Assembly (NCBI GenBank): GCA_025602905.1 | Contig: JAHLKI010000001.1 | Location: 434,001-498,000, forward strand | Length of the DNA: 64,000 nt | DNA from: Phlyctochytrium arcticum | Taxonomy: Eukaryota > Chytridiomycota > Chytridiomycetes > Chytridiales > Chytridiaceae | Direction of reading: 5' to 3' | Part shown: positions 56,162 through 64,000 of the stretch, piece after piece | Layout: every line of letters starts with the position of its first letter | Position numbering within the stretch: the stretch's first letter is position 1 | Notes under the pieces: model-generated | What the model was told of the DNA's origin: nothing | Seen by the model: only the letters and a program-made list of their open reading frames with translations | The model's database searches: none | Translations under genes and position numbers: made by a program

Positions 56162-59100
56162 ATGGAGATCAGCCCCCCACCGGTCGCGACTGAGGGGATG
56201 GACGTTACGCCAAACAGCGACCTATCGCCAAGCCAGAAACGAAAACGATCTCGGTCAGAGGGAATTTCGGCCCCTGGGGCAAAACGTTCGGATATGGAAG
56301 TAGGCACAAATGGAAACTTGGTCACAGGAACGGAAGCGCCGGTTATGGGACTTCCAGTCATCAATGCAGGTCCCGCGTCACAGCAACCACAATGGCAAAA
56401 AACAATCGAGAAGGCTATCCTGTCAATTGTCAGTATCCGCTTTTCTCAGATAGCTGCATTTGATACCGATGCACCGGAAACATCTGAGGCCTCTGGATTC
56501 GTTGTCGATGCTAAAGCTGGGCTAATTTTGACAAACCGTCACGTTGCGTGCTCCGGGCCGTTTGTGGGAGAAGCCGTGTTCCACGACCATGAAGAAGTTG
56601 ATGTGTACCCTGTATACAGAGATCCAGTACACGATTTTGGAATTCTCAAGTTTGATCCCAAGAAGATCCGGTATATGCAGGTCACGGATATCCAACTAGC
56701 GCCGGATTTGGCGCAAGTCGGACTCGACGTTCGTGTTGTGGGAAACGATGCCGGTGAAAAGTTGAGTATCTTGGCGGGCTCCATTTCCCGATTGGATCGG
56801 AATGCACCCGAATATGGAGAAATGTCATATAATGACTTCAATACGTTCTACCTTCAAGCAGCATCAAGCACAAGCGGTGGTTCATCTGGATCGCCCGTTC
56901 TCAACATTGAAGGGAAAGCCGTCGCACTTCAGGCAGGAGGTCATATGCGCGCAGCAACAGACTTTTTCTTCCCCTTAGACCGTGTTGCCCGCGCTCTTAA
57001 ATTTATCCAGGCTGGTGACAATGTACCTCGTGGATCGATTCAAGTGCAGTTCATCCACCGGCCTTTTGACGAAGTTCGACGACTGGGTTTACAAGAAAGC
57101 ACTGAAGCTTATGTTCGCAAGCACTTTCCCGCGGAAGTTGGTCTTTTAGTAGCCGAAGTTGTGGTTCCAAAAGGTCCCGCAGCTGCATTTTTGGAGGAAG
57201 GCGATGTGCTTTTAAGCATCAATGACACATACATCACAAAGTTTGTACCATTGGAGGAAACCTTGGACAGCAATGTCGGCAAGGACATCATAATCAAGAT
57301 TCAGCGTGGGGGAGTGGACATGACATTTACCGTGAACGTGAATGACCTTCACTCCATTACCCCAGATCGCTACGTGGAAGTTGGTGGCGCGAAGGTGAAC
57401 AATGTCTCGTATCAGCTTGCTAGACAATTCTGCGTTCCTGTTGAAGGCGTCTATGTCGCTGAACCAGCAGGAATGTTCCGCCTGGACGGCGCCGATCACG
57501 GGTGGATTATAAGCAGCGTTGACACCAAGCCAACCCCCAACCTAGAAGCATTTATCGACGCTATCAAAACCATCCCAGATCGCGAACGCGTGCCGGTTGA
57601 ATACTATTCGATTTTGGACGTACACACAAAGTCTGTTGCAGTCGTCAGCACCGAAAGGCATTGGTCATCATTCCGATTAGCGGTTCGAAACGACAAGACA
57701 GGATTATGGGATTTCACTGATTTGGGTGCGCCCCCTCCACCGAGACCTCTCCAACCAATGACAGCCACATTCCCGACCCTGGACCAAAGTCTTGGAACTG
57801 CTGCGAGCTTATTCCATTCGTTGGTGAAGGTCAGCATGTACATTCCATGCCGAATTGAGGGCTTCCCCAAATCCCGCAAAATGGGTGCCGGATTAGTGGT
57901 AGATGCAGAGAAAGGATTGGTGGTTGTTGGCCGCAACATTGTACCCTTCACCATGGGCGATATTCTGCTTACATTCGCAGACTCCATCATAATCCCAGGA
58001 AAAGCCGTGTTTTTGCACCCTACCCAAAATTTCGCTATCGTCAGTTACGACCCACGCCTCGCTGGAAAGACTTCCATCAAGAGCGCACCTTTTAGCCCTG
58101 TCCGTATTGGTCAGGGACATCGGGTTTCTCTGGTAGCACTCAATCACAACCAGCGGCCAGTCGCCATTGAAACAACAGTTACAGACATCACCACAGTAAC
58201 CATCCCGTACTCTGGAACCCCCCGGTTCCGCGCAATCAATTTTGACGCGATCACACTGGATACCCCGCTTGCGCAACAGTGTTCTGCTGGCGTTCTGGTC
58301 GATGCTGATGGAGGAGTTCAAGGCCTGTGGCTAAGTTATTTGGGAGAGCGCACCACAAATGGTCACGATACCGAGTATCATTTGGGCATCGGCATTGACT
58401 CTGTCAAACCGGTTCTCAAGCGTCTTCGCGAAGGGCAGTCGCCCAAGCTTCGGGGCTTGGCTGTAGAGATTACTCCTGTCCAAATGTCACAAGCTCGTCA
58501 TATGGGACTTTCAGAAGACTGGGTCAGGAAAGTGGAGGAGTCCAATCCGGAACGCCGGCAGCTCTTCTTACTTCGCCGCACGGAAAATGGATCCGCTACA
58601 GCTACGATGTTGAAAGACCTTGATTTGATTCTGGCCGTCAATGGCAAGACCATCACTCGAGTTCAGGAGCTTGAATTGCATGAGGATTGGGGACTGGATG
58701 TGGAGGTGACAATCCTCCGGAAAAAGGCCGAGATGACGCTACGAGTCCCTACCACCGAGTTCGACAACGAAGGCATCAAACGCGTTGTCTTTTGGGCTGG
58801 TGCATGTCTTCACGAGCCTCACCGTGCGGTGTTGCAACAATCGAAGAACTTGCCATCTCAAATCTACGTCTCTGGGCGTGCAAAGGGGTCACCATCCTAT
58901 ATGTACGGTATCGTTCCAACTCAATGGATCACGGCCGTCAATGGACATCCGGTGACAACTTTGGATGACTTTGTGGAGGCGGTTCGCGGACTTCCGGACA
59001 ACGAATATGTCAGGATCAAAACCATTAGCTTTGATCTTGTTCCATGTGTGTTGAGCATCAAACTCGGTCTCCATTACTGGCCTACATGCGAGGTAATGAC

Positions 59101-59206
59101 TAGTTATGATTATGCCTCGACTTTCCGCTAAAATTCGATATCTCTCCTCTAGATGATTAGGGACCCGGACAGTGATTGTGGATGGCGTAGGGTCGCCATA
59201 CAATAG
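56162..59206 (+). CDS. NMA111: Nuclear HtrA-like serine protease Nma111
   Basis: Exon 1 is 56162-59092, intron GTAATG to CTCTAG, exon 2 59153-59206. Total 994 aa, against 997 for yeast Nma111. The first protease domain has His127 (LTNRHVACSGP), Asp158 (VHDFGILKF) and Ser242 (GGSSGSPV), a full triad. PDZ domains follow each protease unit (VVPKGPAAAFLEEGDVLLSI; VNGKTITRVQELELHEDWG). The second, degenerate protease unit from about residue 545 has GAGLVVDAEKGLVVVGRN in place of the His motif and lacks a GxSG serine. Near the N-terminus a basic KRKRSRSEG likely directs nuclear import. Yeast Nma111 promotes apoptosis-like death and survives heat stress. The family architecture is complete here. It is divergent from the small membrane protein. 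Confidence 0.95.
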
Positions 59207-59414
59207 TTGTAAATTTGTGCATTTTTATTGGAAAAAGAAAGAATATTTGAAAGTACCCGCGAAAGAATCGTTTGCTAGAACATTCATCATGCGTTGTTAC
59301 AGACTTCGAATGTCGATGATGGATCACATGTAGAGTAACAAGAAAACCGTAATATTTATTCATTGGCCGTGGTTATCTACAAGGCTCTTCCTAATGCATG
59401 CTAGCTACGCTGCT

Positions 59415-60303
59415 TCAATTCGAGAGTGGCATCGCGCTAAAGTCGATGTCACTTTCGAACTGATGCTCGTTCTTGAGCGCCCTATACGCCCGCAAGTCGA
59501 ATTTATCGCCTCCCCTCCTCATGTCCTCACCACCGTCGGCGCCACGGCAGTGCTTCCAAACAGATGCTTTGAGGTGGAACCATAAAAGCGCCGCGGGAGG
59601 GAAATCAAAGCTCCATTGGCCGCCATCGCCACGTGCGCCTTTGGGAACTCTAAGTCTCTTCCCGATGATTTCCGCGGGGCAATCGTCAGTGATGGGCACG
59701 ACGACCCATTCCCCTTCTTCAAAATCAGCCAAATCGAATTCGTCCCCGTATTCGGCCCACTGGCCATTTTCCTTCCATCTGAAAACAACCGACCAGCTAC
59801 CGTCGTCAAATGTGTCGTAATATTGACTACTAAGAAGAAATCCATTGCTAATATCGTCCAGTCCTAACCGTGTGGAAGCCAGAGTGCCTCTCACATCCTC
59901 CGGTAATCCCTCCAGACCCCGTTTGCTCCAGGACAAAGGTACAATGTGCGTACCGACGAGGTGAGCGGGGTTTGAATCACCTGTAACAATGCACGACCGA
60001 TCACGCATGGCAACGTGAATAGCAAATCGGGCGTAATTGACGGCGTTGGCAGGTGACAGTTTCGCATCAACATTTACGTTTGCCAAATCGGTTGCAGCAC
60101 TTTCAAGAACTTGCGAAGTTGGGGGGGAAGGAAGACAACTTTCCTTTTCTCGCTTTTTCGACAAGCTCGTAGTTTTCTGTAGTGACTTCGGGTGTGTAAA
60201 GCAGTTGTAAAAAGAAAAACACTTCCTCCAACTGATAGGGCGGGGTAGCATTTAGTTTGGCGAGGACTTGTCCGTCAGGATTCCAGATAGTTGCGATTTT
60301 CAT
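59415..60303 (-). CDS. HNH-endonuclease-like domain protein, apparent frameshift
   Basis: The N-terminal part starts at ATG 60303 (MKIATIWNPDGQVLAKLN, PYQLEEVFFFLQLLY). The HNH part is in another frame: VNYARFAIHVAMRDRSCIVTG, then HLVGTHIVPLSW, and DISNGFLLSSQYYDTFDDG. The frames meet at the G7 run 60121-60127: one more or fewer base would fuse KARKGKLSSFPP to SQVLESAATDLANV. The second frame alone could start at 60251, but that would discard a plausible N-terminus. The HNH_2-type fold (cysteine, HI, NGxxL) occurs in many fungal proteins of unknown role. The C-terminal region is acidic. It is divergent from the SET-MYND gene (about 160 bp). Confidence 0.65.
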
Positions 60304-60462
60304 GGCAGGCAGTTGAGAAAGAGGGTGAAAGTGAGGCGACTGACTTTGGTAGAGGTCTCTTTCCGTTCGCGGAGGTGTAGCTGCGGAGAATGCTTACGTT
60401 ATGGAGTATCAACAAGTAAACATGGAATTTTCGGCAAACAAGCTTGAACAGCGGTGTGATCA

Positions 60463-61941
60463 ATGGAGGATTATCTGCACAAGAATAAACTGAAATTAGT
60501 TCCCGACCGAATCAAAGGCCGCAATGTCGTAACAACCGTCGACTTGCCAGCGGGCACCCTGGTTTTTGCTTCATCACCTCTCGCCACTGTTTCCGTCGCC
60601 AAAAACGTTTGCAATTCGTGTCTCCGTGCAGCAACGCTCGTCCGCTGCTCGGCCTGCAAGCGGGCTAGTTATTGTGGACCACAATGTCAAAAGCAGGACT
60701 GGACAGCTGGCCACTCCAAGCTGTGTAAACTTTGGAAAGGACGTTCCGAAGCAATACCTTTGGAACAGGAGAAGGACGAAGAGATGCTGGTCAAGATCCG
60801 TACGGCACTGGCTAGGCCTCATCCTGATATAAATGGAGTACAGGAAGCATATCAAACGCTCGGTGGACATGACGAAATTCTATCAGATAGGGACCGAGCT
60901 GGTTGGAAAACATTAGCAGACAGGATCGGCTCATTGATGGGTGTCGACGGCTCGATATTGTTTGCCGATCTACTCCGCTTTCGATCAAACAACTTTTCAA
61001 TTCACACTGGAGAGCTTTTTGTGGTGGGGGAAGGTACGTATCCCTTGGGAGCGCTCCTTAACCATTCCTGCCATCCAAACTGCTCCGTTCTTTACGACGC
61101 AAAGAATCGACAGGTCGTCCGTACTACACGGGATGTCAAGGCTGGTGAAGAGCTATGTGGCACTTATGTAGATGGGATGGAAAGTCGGGAAGGGCGAAAG
61201 GCATTGTTGCAGGAGCGATATGGCTTTGCGTGCAGGTGTGAACGGTGCAATAATGATGGCAGTTTCGGACGGGTGGATTCTTTATTGGGGGCCGCACAGG
61301 AGGCATCGACCCCAGATGAGCAAAAGGTGATAGAAACTTGGCTGTCGTCAGCATCACAGATACCCAAAGTTCAGCTGGCGAATAGCTTGCAAAGGATAAT
61401 TGCGCAATCATTGGTTAGTGAACTTGCAGATCCAGAGGCTCCTTCTCTTGTTCGTGGAGAATTTGTCCTTCTGACGTTCATTCGCTGCACCCTCTCGCAC
61501 ATGTCCCCTTCCCTCTACATTCAACGCCACCCTCCAGCGACATACCAGACTCGGCATTCAGCGCTCGTGCAAGCTCTCAGCCAATGGACAGCTGGGCCCA
61601 AACCATTCTCCCGCTCTGTTTACTCATATCTATCTCGACATTTCAATGCCACTCTGGACTCCACCCCCTCGCCTCTCCTCGCGCTGTACATACTGTCCAT
61701 ATATCTGCTAGCTTACGAGCAGTTTCATCCCATGATTGGTATCCAAGCGCTCCTCGCCGCGAAGCTTTGCTGGAATTCGGAGGAGGATGCGTCCTTGGTC
61801 CGGGTTCTCGTTCAAATGGCACTCGAGATTGTGAGAAACAGCCATGGGGACGTAGGACATTTGTTGGAGGATGCTACAGAACTGTGGCGAATCGTAGATT
61901 CGGCAACCAGTAAACAGGGAAGTAGATATACATACAAGTAA
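60463..61941 (+). CDS. SET and MYND domain protein (SMYD-type lysine methyltransferase)
   Basis: A single exon of 492 aa. The SET domain begins at residues 16-45 (DRIKGRNVVTTVDLPAGT) and is split by a MYND zinc finger at about 50-88 (CNSCLRAATLVRCSACKRA, YCGPQCQKQDW, HSKLC). It resumes with PLGALLNHSCHPNCSVLYD (about 195-212) and GEELCGTYVD. A post-SET zinc site follows, CRCERC near 260. The usual ISYID is here CGTYVD, keeping the Tyr. The C-terminal 200 residues are helical, as in SMYD proteins. Family members methylate histones or cytosolic proteins; the substrate cannot be told from sequence. Confidence 0.88.
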   Translation: MEDYLHKNKLKLVPDRIKGRNVVTTVDLPAGTLVFASSPLATVSVAKNVCNSCLRAATLVRCSACKRASYCGPQCQKQDWTAGHSKLCKLWKGRSEAIPLEQEKDEEMLVKIRTALARPHPDINGVQEAYQTLGGHDEILSDRDRAGWKTLADRIGSLMGVDGSILFADLLRFRSNNFSIHTGELFVVGEGTYPLGALLNHSCHPNCSVLYDAKNRQVVRTTRDVKAGEELCGTYVDGMESREGRKALLQERYGFACRCERCNNDGSFGRVDSLLGAAQEASTPDEQKVIETWLSSASQIPKVQLANSLQRIIAQSLVSELADPEAPSLVRGEFVLLTFIRCTLSHMSPSLYIQRHPPATYQTRHSALVQALSQWTAGPKPFSRSVYSYLSRHFNATLDSTPSPLLALYILSIYLLAYEQFHPMIGIQALLAAKLCWNSEEDASLVRVLVQMALEIVRNSHGDVGHLLEDATELWRIVDSATSKQGSRYTYK

Positions 61942-62064
61942 AATAGAGTTAATCTACGCTTATGCAGAGTAAGACTATCTTAATGACAATAAATGAGCAA
62001 GCCCTCCCAAGCATTTCATTGCGTGTAGGCAAATATACAGTGTGAAAGAGTAGTGTCAACAACA

Positions 62065-64000
62065 CTAGAATTCTGGACCGGCTGCTCGGGAAGCAGGGCG
62101 GGATTCTCGCCGTTCAGATAGTGGTTTCGCTTGCTCCTCCTCATTCGTTTGACCGTCAGCCTGCGGAAGCTCTGAGACTGAAGAATTCTCGGCTCGAACT
62201 GGTGCGTCCAGAGGTGGTAATGGGGATGATTGAGGTCTATTCTGAGGAGTTGCCTCGCGGCGCAGCTGGCGATTTGACGCGCGCTCCACGGCAGGAAGGG
62301 TATTGTAAACGGACTCGTGGGCAGCTTGCAAATACTTTCTTTGCTCGTTTTTGACTGTATGTACGATTAGTCGGAGGGTCAGAATTAAAGGAAACAATTG
62401 CTACTCACGTCGGCTTTTCAGTGTTTGGCGCTCAACCTCTGGAATCAAGAATGAATTGACCAAATCTCGGACAATTCTGGGGTCTCCTCCCTCTTGATCT
62501 TGCTCCATAGACCCAATCACATCACTCATTCGACTAGCATAGTCTCGTACTGCCCTGCGACTTTCGATGCTGGCACTGCGATCGACACTCCCACAGACCA
62601 CGTTCTCCAGGAAGGAGTCCACCGTGCTTTGATGGACCTGCATGACTTGGCGAAACACTTCATCCTCAATCATGCGGCGGTGAATCTCGGCTTGTCGGCG
62701 GCCACTCTCTTCTGCCTCGCGCATGCGACGCGTGCGCAGGGCCAGGCGTACCATGGCCGATATCCGTCGGGCCTCGCGCAGCCGTGTGAGCTCAGCCGTC
62801 AGATAGTGGAGAGTTGTTGTAGTGTAAGTAGCTTGGAGTTCGTCAAGGTTGTTTTGGAGGGTGGGGCGCAGAGGTTCACGCTCGGCGTCGCTGACAACAG
62901 GGGTAAAAATGATTTCCTCGTCTACTTTATCGGTCAAAATGTCTCCGGGACCGCCTACTGTACTGCCGACACTTCGCTCTGCAATCATGGCCTTTTCCCG
63001 TTCAATGGCTTCTTGAACGGCTTCCGGCATGGAAAGACCATTTTCGAGAGCTTGCGAAGCAGCCGCGTCGCCAGCCGCGGTGGCGATTTGTGGGACGGGA
63101 ACGTCTGGCAGCGCCAAAAGGGACGAGAAGGTTGCTTTTGCTGTGGCAGCAGAAACTGGACGACTGGCGATACTCTTCCCGGTAGGGGTCTCGATAACGA
63201 CAGCAGTAACCGCTGCCTGCACAGTTTGCCGCGTTCGTAGTTCGTTGATGAGGTTCAGACGACGTTCCTTTCCTGGATACGAACGCCATTAGGTACACAT
63301 ATGTCCACTTGTCAGCTTCCGAGTACATACCTTGATACATGGCGTTCTGGACAACACGTCCGCGAATAATTCTCTGCAAGAATATAGCGGCGATATCCAA
63401 TTCCTCGTCCTCGGGAGACCTGCAAGAATCACTTTTTAGAACACAGGCCTATCTCTGCATCTGAATAACTTACGGGTCTTGGATATGCGGAGTGGGCGGC
63501 CGCACTGGGGGCTTCTCGATACGCTGCGCAAAGCGCAGCGGCCGAGGCTCTTCGCTTGGCTTTTGTTTCAATTTTTGATCCATGAGTTCCAGTTGGTTCT
63601 GAATATGCTGATCCTAATTCCTTCCGTTAGCCAGTAGCTCATGTTATTTGCGGCAAAAGAAATTACAAACGTACCCGTCGAGCCGGTAGACTGCGCTGTT
63701 GCAAACGGGACTGACTGGGCAAAGCAAAGTCTGGAACAAGATAACGCGGGGGCAAACTCGCTTCCAGTTCTTGTATACCTAGGTGTTTTGGGTCATAAAT
63801 TCAGCCCCACTGCTGATAATTGTAAGGAGATTTCCTGCTTACCATTGAAATCGTCAATCTGCACCCGGACCACCACGTCCTCTGGCTTGTCCCAAAAGAC
63901 GCCATCCCTCGTTTTGGGTGCATATACGACGGAACCGTAATCTGCATAGTCGTTGATGATGTCCCGGCGGTAAATCATGGGTTCGACATGGGCCCGTTTC
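62065..64000 (-). CDS. CFAP91: Cilia- and flagella-associated protein 91 (CFAP91), 5' end outside window
   Basis: CFAP91 (AAT1/MAATS1) is a scaffold at the base of radial spokes and the calmodulin-spoke complex of the axoneme. Visible exons, upstream to downstream: DYADYGSVVYAPKTRDGVFW (63850-64000), LPPRYLVPDF, and QKPSEEPRPLRFAQRIEKPP. Then LDIAAIFLQRIIRGRVVQNA, an IQ-like segment, and VEEIIFTPVV-type acidic sequence. Next is a long helical exon about 63250-62410 with RRMREAEESGRRQAEIHRR, MIEDEVFRQVMQVHQSTVD and LVNSFLIPEVERQTL. The last exon (to the stop at 62065) has QRKYLQAAHESVYNTLP and a polar tail. These match animal CFAP91 in order. The N-terminal domain lies beyond base 64000. Confidence 0.9.

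Noticed and set aside
58889..59203. Minus-strand frame over the 3' end of NMA111
   Set aside because: It is the shadow of the NMA111 coding sequence, which has a clear family match through its second exon.

Overview
This window is nuclear DNA of a eukaryote, most likely a zoosporic (flagellated) fungus of the chytrid type. Most genes are split by short GT-AG introns of about 50-75 nt. Fungal-type genes (an Ale1-type acyltransferase, an Nma111-type protease, a Ran1/Vhs1-type kinase, OMA1) sit beside cilium/flagellum genes that non-flagellated fungi have lost: two EFHC proteins, IFT81, CFAP91 and the N-terminal domain of MDH1B. Phylum-level placement is inference. No bacterial operons, rRNA genes, complete tRNA genes or CRISPR arrays were seen.

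Layout. 1-12.9 kb is gene-dense: a partial HEAT/ARM-like protein, EFHC2-like, a six-exon UBE2W-type E2 enzyme that is easy to miss, a divergent RhoGAP-like protein, OMA1 and ALE1. 13.06-20.9 kb is a Mutator-like transposon (MULE) with long terminal inverted repeats and a decayed transposase. It has been hit repeatedly: by a 3,150-bp TIR element with a 5-bp target duplication that carries an intact RRM-protein gene, by a 280-bp solo-LTR-like insert, by a roughly 170-bp insert with a tRNA-Gly-like head, and by a roughly 595-bp foldback element in the right TIR. 21.3-25.8 kb holds a Ser/Pro-rich hypothetical protein and a PDXDC1-like protein ending in a DEK_C-like domain. 25.8-33.5 kb is repeat-rich and contains a Crinkler-type P-loop protein that appears C-terminally truncated, and a 0.9-kb TIR element. 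33.5-35.0 kb is a Ser/Thr kinase with a long leader. 35.0-41.1 kb has no convincing gene: tandem duplications, a roughly 190-bp repeat array, a Tc1/mariner scrap and a repeat shared in inverted orientation with 26.2 kb.

41.1-64 kb is again gene-dense: an AlkZ-like (HTH_42) protein, the stand-alone MDH1B N-terminal domain, a membrane-anchored GH20 hexosaminidase, proteasome subunit alpha (PSMA1/Pre5) divergent from IFT81, EFHC1 divergent from the mitochondrial methyltransferase ETFBKMT, a small membrane protein, Nma111, an HNH protein with an apparent frameshift, a SET-MYND methyltransferase, and the 3' part of CFAP91 running off the window.

How the genes work together: EFHC1, EFHC2-like, CFAP91 and possibly the MDH1B domain are axonemal parts, while IFT81 delivers tubulin during axoneme assembly. 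OMA1 and ETFBKMT act in mitochondria. PSMA1, UBE2W and Nma111 belong to protein turnover. Exon limits are read by eye from splice signals and family similarity, and no database search was run.
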